Position numbers and translations under genes: made by a program | NCBI GenBank assembly: GCA_910585285.1 | Contig: CAJUDL010000005.1 | Coordinates: 40,520 to 104,519 of the forward strand | DNA: 64,000 nt | Reading direction: 5' to 3' | Origin: an uncultured Muribaculaceae bacterium | GTDB lineage: Bacteria; Bacteroidota; Bacteroidia; Bacteroidales; Muribaculaceae | Shown: positions 27,612 through 35,202 of the stretch, piece after piece | Layout of the letters: each line of letters opens with the position of its first letter | How positions within the stretch are numbered: the first letter of the stretch is position 1 | Notes under the pieces: model-generated | What the model was told of the DNA's origin: nothing | Databases searched by the model: none | What the model saw: the letters and a program-made list of their open reading frames with translations, nothing else

Positions 27612-29018
27612 TTAAAAACTGCAATTCTTCGGATAGCGGGGGAACGGAATCACGTCGCGAATGTTCTGCATGCCTGTCACGAAAAGCACAAGGCGCTCGA
27701 AACCGAGACCGAAGCCGGAATGAGGCACAGAACCGAACTTGCGGGTGTCCATATACCATGGAATATCCGCCATTCCAAGTTCTTCCATACGCTTGCGGAG
27801 CACATCATAGCTCTCTTCACGCTGCGAACCGCCGATGATCTCGCCTATCTGCGGGAAGAGCACATCCATGCCGCGCACCGTCTTGCCGTCGTCGTTAAGC
27901 TTCATGTAGAATGCCTTGATCTCTTTCGGATAGTCGGTGAGCATTACCGGACGTTTGAAATGTTTCTCCACGAGATAGCGCTCATGCTCCGAAGCGAGAT
28001 CGACACCCCAATATACGGGGAACTCGAATTTCTCACCACTTTCCTCAAGGATCTTCACACCCTCTGTGTACGGGAGACGCACGAAGTCATTCTCCACAAC
28101 GAATTTCAGGCGGTCGATAAGTTCCTTGTCGAAATGATCATTGAGGAACTGTATGTCATCCTTGCAGTGCTCAAGAGCGTAGTTGATGCAGTATTTGATG
28201 AATTCCTCGGCGAGATCCATGTTGTCGTTGACATCATAGAATGCCATCTCCGGCTCTATCATCCAGAATTCGGAAAGGTGGCGCGGAGTGTTAGAATTCT
28301 CTGCGCGAAATGTAGGTCCGAATGTATAGATGCATCCGAGGGCAGTAGCACCAAGCTCACCTTCGAGCTGACCGGAAACCGTAAGGCTTGTAGGAGCACC
28401 GAAGAAATCCTGGCTGTAGTCCACGCTGCCATCCTCTGTGCGGGGAAGATTCTCCAGCGGAAGAGTGGTCACCTGGAACATCGCACCTGCACCCTCGCAG
28501 TCGGATTCAGTGATCAGCGGAGTGTGGAAATAATAGAATCCCTTGTCGTTGAAAAATTTGTGGATGGCGAAAGCCAAGGCATGACGGATTCTGAGCACTG
28601 CGCCAAACGTATTTGTGCGGGGACGCAGATGTGCGATCTCGCGCAGAAACTCCAGTGAATGCCCTTTCTTCTGCAAAGGATATTCAGCAGGATCGGCGGT
28701 GCCATAGATCTCAAGCTCTTCAGCCTGAACTTCCACTGTCTGACCTTTACCCTGACTCTCCACAAGCAGACCCTGCACGTGAATGCTTGAGCCGGTGGTG
28801 ACAGGTTTCAGATCCTCGTCGGAAAATTTGGAAAGATCGAAAACGATCTGAAGGTTATTGATTGTAGAACCGTCGTTAAGAGCCACGAACTGAACATTCT
28901 TGTTGCCACGACGGGTGCGCACCCATCCTTTGACATCCACTTCCGTGCCGGCATATTTGCCCGGGTCGGAGAGTAGCTCCTTGACAGTCTTTCTTCTTAT
29001 TTCTTTCATTTTATTCAA
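27612..29018 (-). CDS. asnS: Asparaginyl-tRNA synthetase
   Basis: This class II synthetase charges tRNA-Asn. The 468-residue protein has an N-terminal OB fold (EVDVKGWVRTRRGNKNVQFV) and motif 2 TFGPTFRAENSNTPRHLSEF. The discriminating segment IEPEMAFYD is present, with motif 3 GFGLGFERLVLFVTGMQNIR and the C-terminus IRDVIPFPRYPKN typical of AsnRS. Its start overlaps the rluB stop by 8 bp, so the two are translated together. Confidence 0.96.
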   Translation of the reverse strand: MNKMKEIRRKTVKELLSDPGKYAGTEVDVKGWVRTRRGNKNVQFVALNDGSTINNLQIVFDLSKFSDEDLKPVTTGSSIHVQGLLVESQGKGQTVEVQAEELEIYGTADPAEYPLQKKGHSLEFLREIAHLRPRTNTFGAVLRIRHALAFAIHKFFNDKGFYYFHTPLITESDCEGAGAMFQVTTLPLENLPRTEDGSVDYSQDFFGAPTSLTVSGQLEGELGATALGCIYTFGPTFRAENSNTPRHLSEFWMIEPEMAFYDVNDNMDLAEEFIKYCINYALEHCKDDIQFLNDHFDKELIDRLKFVVENDFVRLPYTEGVKILEESGEKFEFPVYWGVDLASEHERYLVEKHFKRPVMLTDYPKEIKAFYMKLNDDGKTVRGMDVLFPQIGEIIGGSQREESYDVLRKRMEELGMADIPWYMDTRKFGSVPHSGFGLGFERLVLFVTGMQNIRDVIPFPRYPKNCSF

Positions 29019-30477
29019 AAGCTCCCATTCTTAAATAGTTCACCTCTTCCTGTGTAAGATATCTCCAGCGTCCACGAGGAAGATTCTTCTTGGTGAGACC
29101 TGCGAAATAAACACGGTCAAGTTTGGTGACGCGATAACCAAGGCTCTCAAAAATACGACGCACGATACGGTTTCTGCCGCTGTGAATCTCGATACCCGCC
29201 TGATTGCGGTCGGTATCGGAAACATAGCTGATAGCGTCTGCGTGGATCTCTCCGTCCTCAAGCTCGATACCATCGGCGATGCGCTGCATATCCTCCTCGG
29301 TGATGTCCTTGTCTGTCCATACATGATAGATCTTCTTCTTCACGAATTTAGGATGAGTGAGCTTGGATGCGAGGTCACCATCGTTTGTGAGCAAAAGCAC
29401 ACCAGTCGTATTACGGTCAAGACGACCAACCGGATAGATACGCTCCTGGCAAGCGTTCTTCACGAGATCAAGCACTGTTGTGCGACCGTTTGGATCATCA
29501 CTTGTTGTGACGCAATCCTTCGGTTTGTTAAGAAGCACATAGCATTTGCGCTCCGGAGTAACCACCTTCTCGTCGAATTCCACGACATCGTTGCGTGAAA
29601 TCTTTGTGCCGAGTTCAGTCACTACCTCGCCGTTAACTTTCACTTTTCCTGAAGTGATGTATTCATCAGCCTCACGACGTGAGCAGATACCGGCATTTGC
29701 CATATATTTATTGAGACGGATCTGTTCGTTCGGATCGATATCCTCAAGAACATAATCTATCTGTTTGGGACGCGGCATAAACCTCATCCCCTGATTGTTT
29801 CTATTGTTATTCTGACGGAATCCCTGCTGGCGATTCTGACCATAGCCGCCTTGACGGTTGTTCTGCTGGCGATAGCCACCCTGCTGACGGTTCTGACCGT
29901 AGCCACCCTGCTGCCGGTTCTGACCATAACCTCCCTGCTGACGGTTCTGGTTGTAACCCTGCTGACGGTTCTGACCGTAGCCACCCTGCTGCCGGTTCTG
30001 ACCATAACCTCCCTGCTGACGGTTCTGACCGTAGCCACCCTGCTGACGGTTCTGATTGTAACCGGAAGGGCGCTGTTGCATACCTGCGGGACGCTGCTGG
30101 AATGAGTTTTCCTGATTCTGCTGATAGCCACCCTGCTGATGATTCTGGTTGTAACCCTGATTGCGTTGCTGTCCATAACCTTGGTTACGTTGCTGATAAC
30201 CATTCTGACTATAACCCATATTACGCTGTTGGTAACCACCCTGATTATAACCTTGATTACGTTGCTGGTAGCCACCCTGGCGATTCTGATTATAACCATA
30301 ATTACGCTGCTGGTATGGACGTTGCTCACGCTCCTGTCCATCCTCACTCTGGCGTGGGGCATCAGAAGGATAATTCACTTTTTCGTAGCGCGACTCATTT
30401 TCCCCGTTTTCTGACGAAGATACGTTCAAACCGGGAGCTCCAATCCTCGGTCTCTTAGACTTTTTAGCTTCTTCCAT
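29011..30477 (-). CDS. rluB: rRNA pseudouridine synthase (RluB/RsuA family) with prion-like N-terminal extension
   Basis: RluB-type enzymes make a pseudouridine in 23S rRNA. The catalytic part is the C-terminal half: an S4 domain (RLNKYMANAGICSRREADEYI), the catalytic Asp motif YPVGRLDRNTTGVLLLTNDG, and IHSGRNRIVRRIFESLGY. The first roughly 240 residues are disordered and made of Gln/Asn/Gly/Tyr repeats, with the 9-residue unit GGYGQNRQQ repeated about eight times (DNA period 27 bp, about 29830-30060). Less regular QQRNQGY units lie upstream of these. Bacteroidota RNA enzymes often have low-complexity tails, but this one is long and strongly prion-like. It shares 8 bp with asnS. Confidence 0.9.
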   Translation of the reverse strand: MEEAKKSKRPRIGAPGLNVSSSENGENESRYEKVNYPSDAPRQSEDGQEREQRPYQQRNYGYNQNRQGGYQQRNQGYNQGGYQQRNMGYSQNGYQQRNQGYGQQRNQGYNQNHQQGGYQQNQENSFQQRPAGMQQRPSGYNQNRQQGGYGQNRQQGGYGQNRQQGGYGQNRQQGYNQNRQQGGYGQNRQQGGYGQNRQQGGYRQQNNRQGGYGQNRQQGFRQNNNRNNQGMRFMPRPKQIDYVLEDIDPNEQIRLNKYMANAGICSRREADEYITSGKVKVNGEVVTELGTKISRNDVVEFDEKVVTPERKCYVLLNKPKDCVTTSDDPNGRTTVLDLVKNACQERIYPVGRLDRNTTGVLLLTNDGDLASKLTHPKFVKKKIYHVWTDKDITEEDMQRIADGIELEDGEIHADAISYVSDTDRNQAGIEIHSGRNRIVRRIFESLGYRVTKLDRVYFAGLTKKNLPRGRWRYLTQEEVNYLRMGAFE

Positions 30478-30643
30478 TGTTTTTTACATTTAGCACCGGG
30501 GCATCTCTGCCTTATTTAGGCGCGTGATTGACAATCGTTTTTCAGTAATCGGTATAATTTATTCTATGTTAAAGTTACTTATCACTAAAGAATTTAATAA
30601 TGCATTTTAAATTGACCTAAATGGTTCTATCCTTTAAAACGTG

Positions 30644-30674
30644 CAAATGTAACCATTTTTCTCCAATAATCAAA
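30644..30674 (-). promoter_or_regulatory. Promoter of rluB-asnS unit
   Basis: Read on the minus strand, TTTG (30671-30674), a 19-bp spacer and TACATTTG (30644-30651) match the Bacteroidetes -33/-7 consensus. The start would fall near 30637, giving a leader of about 160 nt before rluB in which I see no named riboswitch. Confidence 0.6.
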
Positions 30675-30771
30675 AAAAATTTTTACTCATTACCTCTCAC
30701 AAAGGCGTCTTTGTCCAGCATAAATGCGTTAAAATATCATAAAGACACAAAAAATGTTGATTAAATATTTT

Positions 30772-30870
30772 TTTGTTACAAAAATTTATATTAAATTTGC
30801 AACGTGTTTTTCATGGTATTAGATTTAAGGTTAGAGGATTAGTTGTCGAGAGACAATTAATCTTTTTTTT
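30772..30870 (+). ncRNA. Candidate small RNA of about 65 nt with intrinsic terminator
   Basis: A -7 box TAAATTTG (30792-30799) has a TTTG 16 bp upstream (30772-30775), a short spacer for this promoter class. About 35 bp downstream is a strong terminator: an 11-bp stem (30837-30847 with 30852-30862), a GAGA loop and eight T (30863-30870). No plus-strand gene follows; queA, the next gene, is on the other strand. The transcript would run from about 30805 to 30870 and begin near TTTTTCATGGTATTAGATTT. It may instead be an orphaned leader. The family is not identified. Confidence 0.45.
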
Positions 30871-30963
30871 GCGAGATATTTAACAGGTATAAATTGCAGA
30901 GTATCTAATATTTAGCAGAATATATTAGTCGATCTCTTCGAGACCGTAGAGACACAATAGATG

Positions 30964-31015
30964 AACCCCATGCGGATAAAACGATATTTCATAATCGTTT
31001 TATCCGCATGGGGTT
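30964..31015. terminator. 22-bp perfect hairpin downstream of queA
   Basis: A perfect 22-bp stem (30964-30985 with 30994-31015) with an 8-nt loop starts AACCCCATGCGGAT. No T-run follows on either strand, so it is not a classical intrinsic terminator. Its position 110 bp after the queA stop still suggests 3'-end formation or RNA protection. Confidence 0.5.
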
Positions 31016-31034
31016 ATAACTATTCACCCTCTTC

Positions 31035-31102
31035 GAGGGTTGGCTCGATACGTTAGCGAACCTTATCTATCCACGGAGGGTTGGCTCGATACGTTAGCGA
31101 AC
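31035..31102. repeat. Two 27-bp direct repeats (41-bp period)
   Basis: GAGGGTTGGCTCGATACGTT plus AGCGAAC occurs at 31035-31061 and again, identical, at 31076-31102, separated by 14 bp. A small hairpin ACCCTC-TTC-GAGGGT (31027-31040) overlaps the first copy. This lies just after the queA stop. Confidence 0.7.
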
Positions 31103-31124
31103 GTTGGAAAAGTTTTGTGGAATA

Positions 31125-32177
31125 TCAGCGGAGAATCAACATTGCGTCGCCATAAGCGCCAAAACGGTATTTCTCTTTTACCGCTGTTTCATAAGCTTTC
31201 ATCACCGTCTCATATCCTCCGAAGGCACAAACCATCATAAGCATTGTGCTGAGGGGCATATGGAAATTGGAGATAAGCGAGTTACATACAGTAAAATCAT
31301 AAGGAGGAAAAATAAATTTATTTGTCCATCCGCTGTAGGTCATTAGATGACCATTCATACAGACTGCCGTGGCAAGGGCACGCAACACACTCGTTCCAAC
31401 AGCACATACATTTTTACCATTGTCTTTGGCTGCATTCACCATCTCAACAAGATTATCATCAACAATGGCTTCCTCGCTATCCATACGATGCTTGGTAAGA
31501 TCCTCGACATCAATCTCCTTGAAATTACCACGACCGGAATGCAAGGTCAGGAACCCTCGCTCAACGCCCTTGATCTCCAAGCGTTTCAATAATTCTCGGC
31601 TGAAGTGCATCCCGGCTGCCGGAGCCATCACCGCGCCTTCCTTCTCAGCATAAATACACTGATAGCGTTCTGCATCCTCCGGTTCTGCCTTGCGTTTGAT
31701 ATATTCTGGAAGCGGAGTCTCGCCAAGAGCATAAAGAGCTTCTTTGAATTCATCGTGCGGTCCATCGTAAAGGAAACGGAGCGTGCGCCCGCGTGAAGTA
31801 GTGTTGTCAATGACCTCAGCCACCATCGATTCGTCATCTCCGAAATAGAGTTTATTGCCGATTCTTATCTTGCGGGCAGGTTCTACAAGCACATCCCAAA
31901 GTTTATTCTCAGCATTCAATTCACGAAGCAGAAAAACCTCGATGCAGGCCCCGGTCTTCTCCTTGTTGCCATAAAGACGCGCGGGAAAGACCTTCGTATC
32001 ATTAAGGACCATAACGTCGCCTTCATCAAAAAAATTGATAAGGTCTTTAAAAATATGATGCGTGATCTCGCCGGTTTTGGCGTTAACCACCATCATTCGG
32101 CACTCGTCACGGTTCTCGACCGGATACTGTGCGATCAACTCCTCGGGGAGTTTAAACTTGAATTGTGAAAGTTTCAT
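31125..32177 (-). CDS. queA: tRNA queuosine synthesis enzyme QueA
   Basis: QueA (S-adenosylmethionine:tRNA ribosyltransferase-isomerase) makes epoxyqueuosine at the wobble base. The 350-residue protein shows LSQFKFKLPEELIAQYPVEN, VMVLNDTKVFPARLYG, APAAGMHFSRELLKRLE and LTLHSGRGNFKEIDVEDL, with HRMDSEEA. It is preceded at 42 bp by truB and belongs to the ftsX-DUF3098-uppP-truB-queA block common in Bacteroidota. Confidence 0.96.
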   Translation of the reverse strand: MKLSQFKFKLPEELIAQYPVENRDECRMMVVNAKTGEITHHIFKDLINFFDEGDVMVLNDTKVFPARLYGNKEKTGACIEVFLLRELNAENKLWDVLVEPARKIRIGNKLYFGDDESMVAEVIDNTTSRGRTLRFLYDGPHDEFKEALYALGETPLPEYIKRKAEPEDAERYQCIYAEKEGAVMAPAAGMHFSRELLKRLEIKGVERGFLTLHSGRGNFKEIDVEDLTKHRMDSEEAIVDDNLVEMVNAAKDNGKNVCAVGTSVLRALATAVCMNGHLMTYSGWTNKFIFPPYDFTVCNSLISNFHMPLSTMLMMVCAFGGYETVMKAYETAVKEKYRFGAYGDAMLILR

Positions 32178-32219
32178 AATCAGGTTTGTTTTGCCGACAC
32201 GTCGGCTATTTATATGCGT

Positions 32220-32960
32220 CTATTCAGCCGCCTCAGCGACTGCATTGTTTATTTTATAATCATCGGGAAAGGTAATCGGGCCATTGGAAATAATCTCGAC
32301 CGCTTTGTCAACCGACAGACAATCGTCGATATGGATTTCCCCAACTCTCGTTCGCCGCAGAGCCGTAAGATGACCACCGGAGCCAAGCGCCACCCCTATG
32401 TCGCGGGCAAGAGCACGGATATAGGTCCCTTTGCTGCAGACAACGCGAATAGTGAGCACGGGAGCCTCAAACTTGACAACCTCAATCTCCTTTATCTCCA
32501 AAGGTTTTGCCTTGAGCTCAACCTCCTTACCTTTACGAGCGAGGTTATATGCTCGTTTCCCGTCAACCTTTACAGCTGAAAACACAGGAGGCACCTGCAT
32601 CACCTTTCCAATAAAACGAGGCAATACTTCGTTAACACCATCCAGTGTGATATGTTCCCACGGATATGTGGCATCTATCTCTGTTTCCAGATCGAAACTC
32701 GGCGTGGTAGCACCCAATGTAATCTCTGCCACGTATTCCTTTGAGCCGTTTTGCAACGCCTCTATCTGCCGGGTCGCCCTTCCGGTGCAGACAATCAGCA
32801 CGCCTGTGGCAAGAGGATCCAAAGTGCCGGCATGACCTACCTTGAATTTCCGCACTCGCAGCCTACGCTGTATCGCGCCCCGCAAGCGCTTCACGGCATC
32901 AAACGATGTCCACCCTAACGGTTTGTCAATCCCTATAATTTCTCCACTTATAAAATCCAT
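32220..32960 (-). CDS. truB: tRNA pseudouridine-55 synthase TruB
   Basis: TruB makes pseudouridine 55 in the tRNA T-loop. The 246-residue protein contains GIDKPLGWTSFDAVKRLR and the catalytic Asp motif KVGHAGTLDPLATGVLIVCTG. It also has PSFDLETEIDATYPWEHI and the RNA-binding CSKGTYIRALARDIGVALGS. The N-terminus (MDFISGEIIGIDKPLGWTS) fits Bacteroidota homologues. It follows uppP with a 27-bp gap. Confidence 0.96.
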   Translation of the reverse strand: MDFISGEIIGIDKPLGWTSFDAVKRLRGAIQRRLRVRKFKVGHAGTLDPLATGVLIVCTGRATRQIEALQNGSKEYVAEITLGATTPSFDLETEIDATYPWEHITLDGVNEVLPRFIGKVMQVPPVFSAVKVDGKRAYNLARKGKEVELKAKPLEIKEIEVVKFEAPVLTIRVVCSKGTYIRALARDIGVALGSGGHLTALRRTRVGEIHIDDCLSVDKAVEIISNGPITFPDDYKINNAVAEAAE

Positions 32961-32987
32961 ATCTTTTTGATCATTACAAGTGGCGGT

Positions 32988-33803
32988 TTATTGCCAAAGC
33001 ATACAGATCACACCCATCGCAAGGCAATATGCGGCAAACCATACGAGCTTGCCTCGCTTTACGATTTCAATCATCCATTTGCAAGCACAACAGCCCACGA
33101 CAAAAGCTGCCACAAATCCTACAATCAAAGCAACGGCACCAACTTCTGTCGACTGCACTGCCTGATCGGGAGAAAGCATATCCTTGACATCAAGAAGAGC
33201 CTCCCCGAGAATCGGAATGATCACCATAAGGAATGAAAACTGTGCCATCTGGTCTCGCTTGTCGCCAAGGAGAATACCGGTGGCGATAGTTGTGCCGGAA
33301 CGGCTCAGACCGGGAAGAACCGCCACTGCCTGCGCACAACCTATAATGAACGCATCCCACCAGGATATGTCACGCCCGCGGTTGGCAGGAATCAAACGGT
33401 CGGAATAATGAGCGAACGTAAGCAAAAGCGCCGTGACACACAAGCATATGCCGACAACAAAAAGTCCATTTCCGAAGAATTGTTCCACCCAGTCTTTAAA
33501 AAGGAAACCGACTATCGCTATAGGGATACAAGATACAAGTATCTTGCATACATAATAGAAATCCTTGTCTCTGCGGAATGTAAAGAAGCTTACGCAGAGT
33601 TTGGAGAACATTGGCCAAAGTATCACCAGTGTTGAGCAAACCGTTGCCGCATGCAGAATTATGTCAAACTGCAAAGTCTCGTCAGAAGGGAGGTCTATGC
33701 CGAGAATCTGACGAAATATCTCAAGATGTCCGCTGGAACTGATGGGAAGATACTCCGCAAGTCCCTGCACAATGCCTAATATTAGGGCGTCAAGCCATTC
33801 CAT
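32988..33803 (-). CDS. uppP: Undecaprenyl-diphosphatase UppP/BacA
   Basis: UppP recycles undecaprenyl diphosphate to the monophosphate carrier used for peptidoglycan and surface glycans. The 271-residue protein has about eight membrane helices and both signature motifs: QGLAEYLPISSSGHLEI near the N-terminus and AVLPGLSRSGTTIATGILLG in the middle. It lies between DUF3098 (through a repeat region) and truB. Confidence 0.96.
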   Translation of the reverse strand: MEWLDALILGIVQGLAEYLPISSSGHLEIFRQILGIDLPSDETLQFDIILHAATVCSTLVILWPMFSKLCVSFFTFRRDKDFYYVCKILVSCIPIAIVGFLFKDWVEQFFGNGLFVVGICLCVTALLLTFAHYSDRLIPANRGRDISWWDAFIIGCAQAVAVLPGLSRSGTTIATGILLGDKRDQMAQFSFLMVIIPILGEALLDVKDMLSPDQAVQSTEVGAVALIVGFVAAFVVGCCACKWMIEIVKRGKLVWFAAYCLAMGVICMLWQ

Positions 33804-33807
33804 TTAT

Positions 33808-33918
33808 GATAATGTGTAATGATTTTTGAAGTTTTAGGTTTTAGGCGGTAGGCATTAGGACTTCATATTCCCCTGCTTCTCTCAACCATTAACCATTAAT
33901 TATTAATTATTAACCATT
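33808..33918. repeat. Mixed 7-bp repeat array (TTAGGCA and TTAATAA types)
   Basis: TTTTAGG, TTTTAGG, CGGTAGG, CATTAGG (33831-33859) is followed by ATTAACC and ATTAATT heptads (33885-33918) between uppP and DUF3098. Two different heptad types in one gap suggest successive insertions or conversions. Confidence 0.7.
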
Positions 33919-33919
33919 A

Positions 33920-34177
33920 TTATTTCTTGGGTTTCCAGATGATAGAGAATGCCATCAGAAGAAAACCGAGAAAAGCGAGCAGCGGACCAACCACTATGCG
34001 GCGGGTGCTGAAAACCTCCGGATTGAAATCTGTGCCGTTAGTACCTCCTCCACTCATCAGCAGAAAACCGATGATTATAAGTGCGAGGCAACCGCCCATC
34101 ATCCAGAAATTTATTTTCGAGAATGGCCGCTGTGATTCGCTCACTTTATCGAGACCGTCCCTTTCATTATTTTTCAT
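33920..34177 (-). CDS. DUF3098 small membrane protein
   Basis: The 85-residue protein has two membrane helices (MMGGCLALIIIGFLLMSGG and VGPLLAFLGFLLMAFSIIW) joined by a short loop with FNPEVFSTRRI. This is the DUF3098 pattern that lies between ftsX and uppP in Bacteroidota. The placement suggests a link to division or envelope synthesis, but its function is not known. Heptad repeats lie on both sides. Confidence 0.88.
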   Translation of the reverse strand: MKNNERDGLDKVSESQRPFSKINFWMMGGCLALIIIGFLLMSGGGTNGTDFNPEVFSTRRIVVGPLLAFLGFLLMAFSIIWKPKK

Positions 34178-34193
34178 TTGGGTGAATATTTAA

Positions 34194-34230
34194 TTTAATG
34201 TGTAATGTTGAATGTGTAATGTTGAATTAA
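34194..34230. repeat. Intergenic 7-bp repeat (TGTAATG / TTGAATG type)
   Basis: Five consecutive heptads (TTTAATG, TGTAATG, TTGAATG, TGTAATG, TTGAATT) fill the gap between ftsX and DUF3098. Confidence 0.75.
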
Positions 34231-34234
34231 CTGC

Positions 34235-35110
34235 TTAGCGGAAAAGTTCGTCATAATCCTTGCGGAGATATTTTGCTGTGGCGATCCACGCTGTTAACGA
34301 GCAAAGCAGCATACCCAGCAGGATCATGCCTCCGGCAATGATTCCGAATGTTTCCCAGTTGATGATCGATGTGATATCGGAAATGCCGGCATATGGAGCA
34401 AAAGCCATTGCCGCTCCAAGAAGCACCGATGCCAAAAGACCGGCTACCATGCCGCACAGAGCATTGTTCATCACCACCGGGCGCGAAATAAATCCATCGG
34501 TAGCTCCAACAAGCTGCATGGTGTGGATTGTGAAGCGCCTCGAATAGATTGTAAGCTGCACGGTGTTGTTGATAAGCACGAACGATATAACCAGCATCAC
34601 GACAGCGATAATGCCAAGCACCATCGTCATTCCGGCTATATTCGTATTCATTGCTTCAACCATTTCCGACTCGGGAGCGTCAACACTCTCAACGCCTGGG
34701 ATGGCAGCCACACTCTTCTTGATAGCTTCGATACGATCCGATGTGTTCCAGTCTGCCTTGAGCGTGAATGACACTTCAGGGCTAAGCGGGTTAACCCCAT
34801 ACAGCTCAGCAAGATCCTCGCCGGTATCCGCTGTCCAGTTTTTGAGTGCCTGCTCCTTAGAGACCACTACCACTTTCTTTGAATACGGTTCCTTACTGAT
34901 AAGCATACCGATATTGTTCGCCCTTGCGTTGCTGACAGAATCAGACAGCACGGCGCACAGTTCCACTTGCTCACGCAGACGGCGCGTCTCATTGTTGGCT
35001 CCCACCCAAACCATAGCGATAATGCCCACGAGCAAAAGCACGAGGGTCACGCTCACGATCGTGGTAAGATGTGATGCCCAGAATGAGATTTTTACTTCTT
35101 TATTTTCCAT
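34235..35110 (-). CDS. ftsX: Cell division protein FtsX
   Basis: FtsX is the membrane partner of the FtsE ATPase and controls peptidoglycan hydrolysis at the septum. The 291-residue protein has one N-terminal membrane helix (TIVSVTLVLLLVGIIAMVWV), an extracytoplasmic domain and three C-terminal helices. The family motif FTIHTMQLVGATDGFISRPV is present. ftsE is not adjacent. A -7 box almost abuts the start codon, so the message probably has almost no leader. Confidence 0.93.
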   Translation of the reverse strand: MENKEVKISFWASHLTTIVSVTLVLLLVGIIAMVWVGANNETRRLREQVELCAVLSDSVSNARANNIGMLISKEPYSKKVVVVSKEQALKNWTADTGEDLAELYGVNPLSPEVSFTLKADWNTSDRIEAIKKSVAAIPGVESVDAPESEMVEAMNTNIAGMTMVLGIIAVVMLVISFVLINNTVQLTIYSRRFTIHTMQLVGATDGFISRPVVMNNALCGMVAGLLASVLLGAAMAFAPYAGISDITSIINWETFGIIAGGMILLGMLLCSLTAWIATAKYLRKDYDELFR

Positions 35111-35118
35111 TCAATCTG

Positions 35119-35126
35119 CAAAGATA
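35119..35126 (-). promoter_or_regulatory. -7 box of ftsX (near-leaderless start)
   Basis: TATCTTTG on the minus strand (TAnnTTTG) lies 8 bp upstream of the ftsX ATG at 35110, placing the transcript start almost at the first codon. A -33 TTTG is not clear at the expected distance. Confidence 0.5.
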
Positions 35127-35189
35127 ATAAATCCTACCCCCATTTGTCAAGCATTCCACCTTATTTTTTCACCAATGACGAATTTTTAT

Positions 35190-35197
35190 TAATTTTG
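35190..35197 (+). promoter_or_regulatory. -7 box of mtaB (near-leaderless start)
   Basis: TAATTTTG (TAnnTTTG) ends 5 bp before the mtaB ATG at 35203, so the message would begin at or just before the start codon. The -33 element is weak. Confidence 0.5.
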
Positions 35198-35202
35198 CAA
35201 CT

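Noticed and set aside
27720..28658. 312-residue ORF antisense to asnS
   Set aside because: Shadow of the asnS gene; composition follows the opposite strand's codon use.
29784..30362. 192-residue repetitive ORF in another frame of the rluB repeat region
   Set aside because: The 27-bp repeat keeps alternative frames open; the rluB frame continues into the catalytic domain, this one does not.
30478..30643. Riboswitch in the long rluB leader
   Set aside because: No known riboswitch core motif could be recognised by eye.
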